From: Candidatus Saccharimonadota bacterium
Lineage (GTDB): Bacteria; Patescibacteriota; Saccharimonadia; Saccharimonadales; Saccharimonadaceae
Reading direction: 5' to 3'
Length of the DNA: 18,481 bases
Assembly (NCBI GenBank): GCA_018064165.1
Contig: JAGOZV010000005.1
Span: 1 to 18,481 of the forward strand
In this document: in pieces, positions 7,614-12,786 of the stretch
Position numbering within the stretch: position 1 is the first letter of the stretch
How the letters are laid out: each line of letters starts with the position of its first letter
Position numbers and translations under genes: made by a program
Notes under the pieces: model-generated
Seen by the model: the letters and a program-made list of their open reading frames with translations, nothing else
Databases searched by the model: none
What the model was told of the DNA's origin: nothing

Positions 7614-7784
7614 ATGAATATAATTCAAAGAATAGCACTTGTAACGGGTGGTGTCGTAATTTTCTGTGGAGCTGCGATCGCTGTGGTGATTTGGCAGACA
7701 ATACAGTTGGTGGATGAAACTCAAGCGTCAATAGACGACGCTCACGAAGAATTTGACCACAACTCATCACACACCAGCTCCTGA
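7614..7784 (+). CDS. possible small single-pass membrane protein, 56 residues
   Basis: ATG 7614 is preceded by a perfect AGGAGG Shine-Dalgarno (7604-7609, 4-nt spacing). The ORF runs 56 codons to TGA at 7782-7784. Residues about 8-30 form one hydrophobic helix (within ALVTGGVVIFCGAAIAVV), preceded by a short Arg-containing head and followed by an acidic and Ser/His-rich tail. That arrangement is typical of genuine small membrane proteins. It is not a family I recognise. Doubt comes from the same bases forming an extensive nested RNA fold, and from codon use richer in G and C than the neighbours (several GTG, GCG and GAC codons). The two readings may both be true: an mRNA with a structured body, or a dual-function RNA. 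Confidence 0.45.
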   Translation: MNIIQRIALVTGGVVIFCGAAIAVVIWQTIQLVDETQASIDDAHEEFDHNSSHTSS

Positions 7785-7814
7785 CTCATGAACTGGCGAC
7801 GCTAGGCCAAATAC

Positions 7815-7864
7815 GCCCCACAGGCTAGTCTTACGCAATTTGCGTTCAAGAAAGTCTGTGGGGC
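7815..7864 (+). other. strong two-tier hairpin downstream of the small ORF
   Basis: The outer stem GCCCCACAG (7815-7823) pairs with CTGTGGGGC (7856-7864), 9 bp and perfect. The inner stem ACGCAA (7833-7838) pairs with TTGCGT (7840-7845), with CTT/AAG flanks extending it across a 2-nt bulge. No U-tract follows on either strand, so it is not a standard intrinsic terminator. It could be a 3'-end structure of the preceding RNA or a protein-binding site upstream of rplK. Confidence 0.55.
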
Positions 7865-7911
7865 AAATAATTTATATAAGCAATTTTACTATTTTGTTTT
7901 AACGTCTTTTA

Positions 7912-7920
7912 TGATATAAT
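7912..7920 (+). promoter_or_regulatory. rplK-rplA-dcd promoter (extended -10)
   Basis: TGATATAAT: consensus -10 at 7915-7920 with a TG extension. The -35 is weak (TTTTGT at 17 nt). The predicted start is about 7927, leaving a 48-nt leader with AGAGG at 7959-7963 as the likely Shine-Dalgarno. Confidence 0.6.
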
Positions 7921-7974
7921 TAATCTGTTACGCACGAAAAAACTTAACTAATTCAAAAAGAGGTAAATTAGAAT

Positions 7975-8400
7975 ATGGCAAAAAAAGTTATCGGTAACTT
8001 AAAGTTACGTATTCCAGCTGGTCGTGCAACCGCTGGACCTCCAGTTGGCTCAACCTTGGGTCAATGGGGCTTAAACATGATGGATTTCATTAATCCATTC
8101 AACGAAGCAACTAAAGACATGCAAGGCAAGGACGTCATCGTTCACTTAAAAGTTTACGAAGATCGCACATTCACCTGGAAATCTTTAGGTCAGCCAGTGG
8201 ACGACATGATTCGCGAGAAAGCTGGTATTAAAAAGGGTAGTGCAAAACCCCACACCGACAAAGTAGGCAAACTAACTCAAGCACAACTAGAGGAAATCGC
8301 TAACGCTAAAATGGAGCAGTTAAATGCTATCGACTTAGAAGGCGCTAAAAAGGTTGTTGCTGGTTCTGCTCGCTCAATGGGTGTAGAAATTGCAGAATAA
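7975..8400 (+). CDS. rplK: 50S ribosomal protein L11
   Basis: L11 (uL11) forms the GTPase-associated centre with 23S rRNA and anchors the L10-L12 stalk. The 141-residue protein shows the N-terminal signature LRIPAGRATAGPPVGSTLGQ, with its Pro-rich hinge, and the C-terminal RNA-binding signature (AGIKKGSAKP, then KVGKLTQAQLEEIA and GSARSMGVEI). Length is ordinary. Deviations from the bacterial norm are small: STLGQWGLNMMDF stands where PALGQxGxNIMxF is usual. It is first in the rplK-rplA-dcd transcription unit. The L1-binding hairpin sits after it rather than before, so L11 may escape direct translational repression by L1. Confidence 0.97.
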   Translation: MAKKVIGNLKLRIPAGRATAGPPVGSTLGQWGLNMMDFINPFNEATKDMQGKDVIVHLKVYEDRTFTWKSLGQPVDDMIREKAGIKKGSAKPHTDKVGKLTQAQLEEIANAKMEQLNAIDLEGAKKVVAGSARSMGVEIAE

Positions 8401-8417
8401 CATAAATTAAAAATCAA

Positions 8418-8451
8418 TGATGGGAGCGCCAAAAAGCGCGTTAAAACCACA
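8418..8451 (+). promoter_or_regulatory. ribosomal protein L1 autoregulatory binding site
   Basis: Between rplK and rplA. TGG (8421-8423) pairs with CCA (8447-8449), extendable by TG/CA around a bulged A. An asymmetric internal loop follows: GA on one strand, GTTAAAA on the other. Then GCGC (8426-8429) pairs with GCGC (8436-8439) around a CAAAAA loop. The TGGGAG strand opposite an A-rich strand ending in CCA copies the L1 site of 23S rRNA (E. coli GGTGGGAGG opposite GAAATACCACC). L1 is known to repress its own mRNA by this mimicry. The likely Shine-Dalgarno (AAGG, 8454-8457) is just downstream. Confidence 0.7.
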
Positions 8452-8465
8452 GAAAGGATTACATA

Positions 8466-9488
8466 ATGGCAAAGAAAGCCGATTTACTAAAAGAAGCAAA
8501 AGACCTTGGTCTTAATGTTAACGAAAAGAATACTATCGCTCAAATTGAGTTAGCTATTTCAGAAGCAAAAACTGAAATCGAGCCAATTGCAGAAGTCGTA
8601 GTTGAGAAAGAAGAAGTTTTAGTTGAAGTTGAGAAAGAAGTTGCCGCAAAAGCCGGTAAACGTAGTGCAAAATCTTTGGCCGAGGCAGAAGCCAAGGCAG
8701 AAAAGGAAGCTCGTAAAGAAGCAGGAGATACAACGCCTCAGGAAGGCGCCGAAGAAGCTGCCATTAAAAAAGGCCCAAAACCTGTTACACGTCCACTCAT
8801 AGAGCGTCGAGGCAAAGCTTATCAAAAAGCTGCTAAAGAAATTGAAGAAAACAAGTATTACACCATCGACGAAGCTATTGAACTAGCCACAAAAACTAGT
8901 CCATCTAAATTTGATGCAACTGTTGAAATTCATGCCCGACTGGGCGTAGACCCTCGTCAAGCCGATCAAAATATTCGTGCGACTGTACAGCTACCAAACG
9001 GTACAGGTAAGAAAATTACCGTAGCTGTTTTTGCACCAGAGTCTGAGCTAGCAGAAGCTAAAAAAGCTGGTGCAGATATTATTGGCGACGATGAATTTTT
9101 GAAACAACTCGAAAAAGAAGTTTTAAACTTTGATGTTTTAATTGTTACACCACAATATGTACCAAAGCTAGCTAAATTTGCTCGCTTGCTTGGCCCACGT
9201 GGCTTAATGCCTAACCCCAAAGCTGGTACAGTTACAACAAACTTAACAAAAGCTATTAAAGATGCCAAGGCGGGAAAAGTAGAATATCGTATCGACAAGC
9301 AATCAATAATTCACCTAGGCATAGGCAAGGTTTCGTTCGGCAAAGATAAGCTTAACCAAAACGTACAAACATTCTTAAGTAGCTTAAATAGCCATAAGCC
9401 TGCGTCACTAAAAGGTGTATTTGTTAAATCTATAACCATAACAACGACACAAGGTCCAGCAATTAAGGTAGAATCTACAAACATTTAA
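8466..9488 (+). CDS. rplA: 50S ribosomal protein L1 with long N-terminal extension
   Basis: L1 (uL1) forms the mobile stalk that helps move deacylated tRNA out of the E site. The core occupies about residues 112-340 and is orthodox: IHARLGVDPRQADQNIRATV, the LLGPRGLMPNPKAGTVT signature, GKVEYRIDKQSIIHLGIGKV, and the C-terminal SITITTTQGPAIKV strand. A complete bacterial L1 is about 230 residues; this one has about 110 extra at the N-terminus. Residues about 1-33 resemble a HeH/SAP/Rho-N-like helix-extension-helix, and about 35-110 are a charged Ala/Glu/Lys-rich linker. No internal Met offers a convincing alternative start near the core. The ATG is preceded by the L1-binding hairpin, suggesting autoregulation. 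Confidence 0.95.
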   Translation: MAKKADLLKEAKDLGLNVNEKNTIAQIELAISEAKTEIEPIAEVVVEKEEVLVEVEKEVAAKAGKRSAKSLAEAEAKAEKEARKEAGDTTPQEGAEEAAIKKGPKPVTRPLIERRGKAYQKAAKEIEENKYYTIDEAIELATKTSPSKFDATVEIHARLGVDPRQADQNIRATVQLPNGTGKKITVAVFAPESELAEAKKAGADIIGDDEFLKQLEKEVLNFDVLIVTPQYVPKLAKFARLLGPRGLMPNPKAGTVTTNLTKAIKDAKAGKVEYRIDKQSIIHLGIGKVSFGKDKLNQNVQTFLSSLNSHKPASLKGVFVKSITITTTQGPAIKVESTNI

Positions 9489-9507
9489 TTTTTTAGGAGG
9501 TAATAGG

Positions 9508-10227
9508 GTGAGTGTTTACAGTAACACGCAAATTAAAGAAGCAATTAAAAATGGTGTTATTGTTTGCGAACCCTATAACTCCGAAAACATTTCCGAGGCT
9601 AGTCTTGACTTCACCCTTGGACACTATTATTATCAGCAAGAAGCAAATTCTAACTCGGCAATTTATAACCCTTTTGACGAAGAAGAAGTTAACCGCTATT
9701 TTAAAGGACCTCTTAAGGCGAAAACGCATAAAGAATGGGCCGAAGAAAGCGGTTTTTCTTTGTTAAAAAACATACCAGAAGATCATCCGGTAATTGTCTT
9801 AAAACCAGGAGAAAGAATTTTAGCGCATACCCACGAGTTTGTGGGCATAAGGGCAGAAGGCGGAGCCTGTGAAGTAAAATCTCGCTCTAGTTGGGGAAGA
9901 AATGGCGTAGCAGTTTGCTTTGATGCCGGCTGGGTAGATCCTGGATATATTAATCGTATCACTCTTGAAATTTACAATCTTAATAAGCACGAATCTGTAG
10001 TTTTACCAGTGGGCGAACGGATTGGCCAACTTATATTTCATACAACAGGCCCCGTAGAAGGCAGCTACAGTCAAGGCCGTAATGGCATGAGTGGCAAATA
10101 TCAACACACCGATAACCTAAGTGAACTAAAAAAGTCTTGGCGCCCAGAAATGATGCTGCCAAGAGCTTACAAAGACGAGCGAAGAAAACCCAAAAAAATA
10201 CAAGGGTTGCCCAAAAATACTAAGTAA
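9508..10227 (+). CDS. dcd: dCTP deaminase (dUTPase superfamily)
   Basis: Dcd converts dCTP to dUTP (some forms go on to dUMP) in thymidylate supply. Seen in 239 residues: N-terminal SEASLDFTLG, the active-site segment KSRSSWGRNG (Ser127/Ser128 and Arg131, equivalent to E. coli Ser111 and Arg115), AGWVDPGY (141-147), and the catalytic Glu154 in ITLEIYN, followed by LPVGERIGQLIF. The protein is about 45 residues longer than E. coli Dcd, mostly in an insert around 45-90 and a basic tail. Mono- or bifunctionality cannot be decided. The start is GTG 9508 with AGGAGG at 9495-9500, only 19 nt after rplA, so it probably shares the rplKA transcript. Its end overlaps the convergent unknown gene by 8 nt. 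Confidence 0.92.
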   Translation: MSVYSNTQIKEAIKNGVIVCEPYNSENISEASLDFTLGHYYYQQEANSNSAIYNPFDEEEVNRYFKGPLKAKTHKEWAEESGFSLLKNIPEDHPVIVLKPGERILAHTHEFVGIRAEGGACEVKSRSSWGRNGVAVCFDAGWVDPGYINRITLEIYNLNKHESVVLPVGERIGQLIFHTTGPVEGSYSQGRNGMSGKYQHTDNLSELKKSWRPEMMLPRAYKDERRKPKKIQGLPKNTK

Positions 10228-11305
10228 ATATGCCTAAAGTAGGGTTCCAAACCTTACTTTTGTTCATTTTTTCTTCGTTTAATCTGTCGATTGCCCCTTC
10301 TACTGTGCAATTTTTTGCATAAACAGTAGATGACACTAAAACTAAACTATATGGATCTTCTTCAAGGCCAATTCTTTCAATTTCAGGGATTAATCCTGTT
10401 TTTTCGTCAATAATTTTTTCTTTCCAGTCTTCATCATATTCCATTCGCTTAACCCTACTCAAAACCTTACTGTTTATATTTGATGAAATTTCATCTAAAT
10501 TAACCATAAACGAAGTTCGTAAGATTATTTCTGAATCTCCTATTGCCCCTAATCGAGATTTTCGCTTCAGCATAATAATCTTTTGTCCCTCAGAGGGAGC
10601 AGTCCAATCTCGTGCGGCAACTCTGAAATACGTATGGTCAGACGAGTCCATCGTCTTAACGTTCTGAACCCCCTCTGGTGTAACTAGCAACTCTTCCATT
10701 AGCTGTAGGTCTTCATAGGTTTTGGCATACTTAAAATCATCAACGGCTAAATTTTTCTTGCCAGCATCAGACAAAACCCCTGACAAAAGCTCCAAGTCAT
10801 TAAGTAGATCTAATATTTCTTGGCGCATCTCGTGAGCATATTTCATATTTTCGCCACCATAAAGGTGAGTTATTTTTCCTAACTCTTTACTTTTCATGCC
10901 TTTTTTAGACATTATGTAAAGAAGCTCGTGAGGCAAAGCTAAGCCAATCTCATCTTTATTCAATATATCTTTGGAAACTTTGGCCTCTGGATAAAGCCCA
11001 GTTTGGCTAGATTCGCCATTTTTCGTCGCCCTTGAGTACATTCGCATTGTGTACGCCACCTCTACAAGGGATGCTACCATCTTAAACTCTGGATCCTTAT
11101 ATCCATATTGAACCATATCTACCTCTTCGGCCGAAATTCGGTCTAGTCGTCGCTTAACTAAAGGATTAGAATATGGACTACCCGAAGGTGTTGCGCTCCA
11201 TGGCCTATATAAAGAGTCTAGTTTTGGGCCAAAAACCTCTTCAGAGTCTTGAACAGACTCAACTGAAAAGGTAGGCTCTGCCACCATTAATTTCTCCGCA
11301 TTCAT
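10220..11305 (-). CDS. unknown protein, 361 residues
   Basis: Not recognised. It is a soluble protein of mixed charge without signal peptide, membrane helix or a familiar catalytic motif. An N-terminal polar segment (about 1-60, including SLYRPWSATPSGSPYSNP) is followed by a helical region (about 60-205, with LPHELLYIMSKKGMKSKELG and a DLLNDLELLSGVL helix). The C-terminal half is beta-rich (about 215-350, e.g. HTYFRVAARDW, KIIMLKRKSR, SLVLVSSTVYAK). Its length, consistent codon use and well-placed promoter argue that it is real. ATG 11305 has no Shine-Dalgarno and lies 10 nt after a TGATATAAT box, so the mRNA is probably leaderless. It is divergent from rplJL and converges on dcd with overlapping 3' ends. 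Confidence 0.8.
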   Translation of the reverse strand: MNAEKLMVAEPTFSVESVQDSEEVFGPKLDSLYRPWSATPSGSPYSNPLVKRRLDRISAEEVDMVQYGYKDPEFKMVASLVEVAYTMRMYSRATKNGESSQTGLYPEAKVSKDILNKDEIGLALPHELLYIMSKKGMKSKELGKITHLYGGENMKYAHEMRQEILDLLNDLELLSGVLSDAGKKNLAVDDFKYAKTYEDLQLMEELLVTPEGVQNVKTMDSSDHTYFRVAARDWTAPSEGQKIIMLKRKSRLGAIGDSEIILRTSFMVNLDEISSNINSKVLSRVKRMEYDEDWKEKIIDEKTGLIPEIERIGLEEDPYSLVLVSSTVYAKNCTVEGAIDRLNEEKMNKSKVWNPTLGIFT

Positions 11306-11315
11306 TATATAATCT

Positions 11316-11344
11316 ATTATATCATAAATTTCTTTTTATGTCTA
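11316..11344 (-). promoter_or_regulatory. promoter of the minus-strand 361-residue gene (near-leaderless)
   Basis: On the minus strand: TAGACA (plus 11339-11344), 17-nt spacer, TATAAT (plus 11316-11321) with the extension TGA just before it. The ATG follows after 10 nt, so the predicted leader is about 4 nt. Confidence 0.65.
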
Positions 11345-11370
11345 TATTTGTACACTTCTCAGCAAAAGTG

Positions 11371-11399
11371 TTGTATTTATAACGTATTTACGATATAAT
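11371..11399 (+). promoter_or_regulatory. rplJ-rplL promoter
   Basis: TTGTAT at 11371-11376, 17-nt spacer, consensus TATAAT at 11394-11399. The predicted start is about 11406, giving a 216-nt leader before rplJ. This is one of the best -35/-10 pairs in the window. Confidence 0.7.
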
Positions 11400-11405
11400 A
11401 CTACG

Positions 11406-11621
11406 TGGACATCACCAAAGACAGTGACCATGATTACCATCTAATGTATCTGATTTTAATTAACAGATCAGTCACCAAGGAAATGTACAAATTCAATTTA
11501 ATATGTAAATTTGTAAACCTAGTCTTTGGCAGTGCGAGAACCAAAGACTTTTTTAGTTCCTGTTTCTTGAAAAACACTGTCCGGACCTTAACAATTTATC
11601 AATCATAACCAAGGAGATTTT
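11406..11621 (+). promoter_or_regulatory. L10 leader RNA of rplJL
   Basis: The 316-nt stretch 11306-11621 holds two divergent promoters and this leader. Element A, CCAAAGAC (11415-11422), and element C, CCAAAGACT (11541-11549), compete for element B, AGTCTTTGG (11521-11529). A:B (8 bp) closes a junction with two hairpins. The first is GTGAC (11424-11428) with GTCAC (11471-11475), containing ATCTG/CAGAT (11448-11452/11464-11468). The second is TACAAATT (11486-11493) with AATTTGTA (11508-11515). B:C forms a terminator. L10-L12 complexes are known to control rplJL through such leaders in Bacillus. An ORF spanning it is taken as spurious. Confidence 0.75.
11521..11554 (+). terminator. intrinsic terminator/attenuator in the rplJ leader
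   Basis: AGTCTTTGG (11521-11529), 11-nt loop, CCAAAGACT (11541-11549), with a six-T run at 11549-11554. This perfect 9-bp stem sits 67 nt before the rplJ start codon. The left arm can instead pair with the copy at 11415-11422, which would allow read-through. Confidence 0.8.
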
Positions 11622-12149
11622 ATGGCAATATCACGCGATAAAAAACAAGAATTGGTTACAGAATTAAACGAACTTTTTGCAAACGCTAAAAGTACCGCCG
11701 TTGCTTCATACCCAGGCGTAACTGTTGCAGAGATGCAAGAATTACGTAAGTTGGCACGTGAAGAGAACATCACTATAAAGGTTGTTAAAAACCGATTAGT
11801 GAAGGTAGCTATGGGCAATAATGCTAACCTAAAAAATGCCGACACCACTTTACTAAAAGGGCAATTAATATATGCTTTTTCTAGCGAAGACGAAGTTGCA
11901 CCCGCACAAATCTTAGCTAAATTTGGCAAAACTAACCCCTCAATAGAATTAGTGGCCGGTTTCGACAGCATTGGCACCTCGTACAACACAGCAGAAGTAA
12001 AAGCTTTAGCTAGCTTGCCTACTAAAGATCAACTTCGTGGACAAGTTGTTAGTGTTATCGCTGCACCGCTTACTCAATTTTTGGGCGTGGCAAATGGAGC
12101 ACAAAGAGGTTTTGCTCAAGTACTTTCACAGCGAGCAGAATCAATTTAA
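11622..12149 (+). CDS. rplJ: 50S ribosomal protein L10
   Basis: L10 (uL10) is the base of the L12 stalk: its N-terminal domain binds 23S rRNA/L11 and its C-terminal helix holds L12 dimers. Seen in 175 residues: the N-terminal AISRDKKQELVTELNELFANA, SYPGVTVAEMQELRKLAREE, the KVVKNRLVKVAM RNA-binding helix, then the C-terminal helix from about residue 133 (LPTKDQLRGQVVSVIAAPLT onward). Length is normal. The start has a strong AAGGAG Shine-Dalgarno (11611-11616). It precedes rplL by 41 nt and is controlled by the attenuating leader upstream. Confidence 0.97.
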   Translation: MAISRDKKQELVTELNELFANAKSTAVASYPGVTVAEMQELRKLAREENITIKVVKNRLVKVAMGNNANLKNADTTLLKGQLIYAFSSEDEVAPAQILAKFGKTNPSIELVAGFDSIGTSYNTAEVKALASLPTKDQLRGQVVSVIAAPLTQFLGVANGAQRGFAQVLSQRAESI

Positions 12150-12190
12150 TTTTGTAACTATTAAATATTTATATTAATAAGGAGAATATC

Positions 12191-12592
12191 ATGGCTGATA
12201 CAGAAATCAAGCTTACAGCTGGTCAACAAAAAATCGTTGACGAGCTAAATAAACTCTCAGCTTTAGAGTTGAGTCAAATCGTTAAACATTTAGAAGAAGA
12301 ATGGGGAGTTAGCGCAGCTGCTCCTGCCGTAGCCGTAGCTGCTGCACCTGCAGAAGGTGGCGCACCTGCTGAAGAAGAAAAATCAGAGTACACTGTTAAC
12401 ATGACAGATGCTGGTAGCCAAAAAGTTGCTGTCATCAAAGCTGTTAAAGAAATTACCGGCCTAGGACTAGGTGAATCAAAAGCTCTTGTAGACAACGCAC
12501 CATCTGCTATTAAAGAAAAAGTTAGCAAAGATGACGCCGAAGCTGCTAAAAAAGCTCTAGAAGAAGCTGGCGCAACTGTAGAATTAGTTTAA
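12191..12592 (+). CDS. rplL: 50S ribosomal protein L7/L12
   Basis: L12 (bL12) is the multicopy stalk protein that recruits and stimulates translational GTPases. The 133-residue protein has the usual three parts. An N-terminal dimerisation/L10-binding domain spans about 1-35 (LSALELSQIVKHLEEEWGV). A flexible Ala/Pro/Glu hinge spans about 36-60. The C-terminal globular domain contains YTVNMTDAGSQKVAVIKAVK, then ITGLGLGESKALVDNAP and the closing EEAGATVELV. GLGLGESK replaces the common GLGLKEAK. Shine-Dalgarno AAGGAG at 12179-12184. The operon ends here with an intrinsic terminator; rpoB does not follow, unlike in many bacteria. Confidence 0.97.
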   Translation: MADTEIKLTAGQQKIVDELNKLSALELSQIVKHLEEEWGVSAAAPAVAVAAAPAEGGAPAEEEKSEYTVNMTDAGSQKVAVIKAVKEITGLGLGESKALVDNAPSAIKEKVSKDDAEAAKKALEEAGATVELV

Positions 12593-12623
12593 TTTAAAAA
12601 TAGATTGATAAATTGTTTACTTC

Positions 12624-12654
12624 AATACCCGTCGAATTGGCGGGTATTTGTTTT
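12624..12654 (+). terminator. intrinsic terminator of rplJL
   Basis: AATACCCGTC (12624-12633), loop GAATT, GGCGGGTATT (12639-12648): ten pairs with one G-U, followed by TGTTTT. This is the canonical form, 32 nt after the rplL stop codon. Confidence 0.9.
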
Positions 12655-12695
12655 AGCAAAAAATACAACACAATAGCACCAACCTCTGTTTTAGC

Positions 12696-12704
12696 TGTGG
12701 ATAA
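12696..12704 (+). promoter_or_regulatory. single consensus DnaA box
   Basis: TGTGGATAA is an exact match on the minus strand to TTATCCACA. It lies just upstream of the promoter of the gene before dnaX. Only one box was noticed in this spacer, so it is not an origin by itself. Regulation by DnaA or chance are both possible. Confidence 0.35.
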
Positions 12705-12712
12705 AAGAAAAA

Positions 12713-12741
12713 TTGACAAATTAATTCTAAACTGGTATATA
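12713..12741 (+). promoter_or_regulatory. promoter of the 172-residue duplicated-domain gene
   Basis: Perfect TTGACA at 12713-12718, 17-nt spacer, TATATA at 12736-12741 with a TG extension. The predicted start is about 12748, with a leader of about 39 nt. AAGGA at 12771-12775 is the probable Shine-Dalgarno, at the long spacing of 11 nt. Confidence 0.7.
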
Positions 12742-12786
12742 TTAATAGAGTATTATTACAAAAATAGACAAAGGAATGCGGGGACC

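Larger units (their letters stand above)
7572..7868 (+). ncRNA. candidate structured RNA transcript, class unknown
   Basis: The 499-nt stretch 7476-7974 has no gene except the 56-codon ORF listed separately. It is visibly richer in G and C than its surroundings and can fold into a nested rod. Helix 1: TGGCCTA (7573-7579) with TAGGCCA (7803-7809). Then GTGTCG (7651-7656) with CGACGC (7797-7802), one wobble. GGAGCTG (7668-7674) with CAGCTCC (7775-7781). TGTGGTGA (7682-7689) with TCATCACA (7764-7771), one wobble. GTTG-g-TGG (7706-7713) with CCACAAC (7757-7763). AGCGTC (7724-7729) with GACGCT (7737-7742). All are mutually nested, and the 5' end coincides with the predicted transcription start. 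Motifs of tmRNA, RNase P RNA and SRP RNA were looked for and not found. A structured mRNA for the small protein is the main alternative. Confidence 0.42.

Noticed and set aside
7534..7770. 78-codon minus-strand ORF opposite the small ORF
   Set aside because: No Shine-Dalgarno or promoter in the right place. Its composition looks like the reverse of the plus-strand coding/structured sequence.
7572..7868. tmRNA, RNase P RNA, SRP RNA or 6S RNA as identity of the structured segment
   Set aside because: No tRNA-like acceptor/T-arm or CCA, no GAGGAAAGUC/ACAGAA core, and no SRP GGAAG-type loop were seen. GGCCAAATA resembles a piece of RNase P RNA but stands alone. The rod shape recalls 6S RNA, but size and asymmetry do not settle it.
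11405..11608. 67-codon ORF upstream of rplJ
   Set aside because: It lies wholly inside the L10 leader, spans the attenuator terminator, has no ribosome site, and encodes no plausible domain.
12613..12786. In-frame N-terminal extension of the 172-residue protein (ATG 12613)
   Set aside because: It would run through the rplL terminator and the TTGACA/TATATA promoter, and the extra residues look random. ATG 12787 is the natural start.
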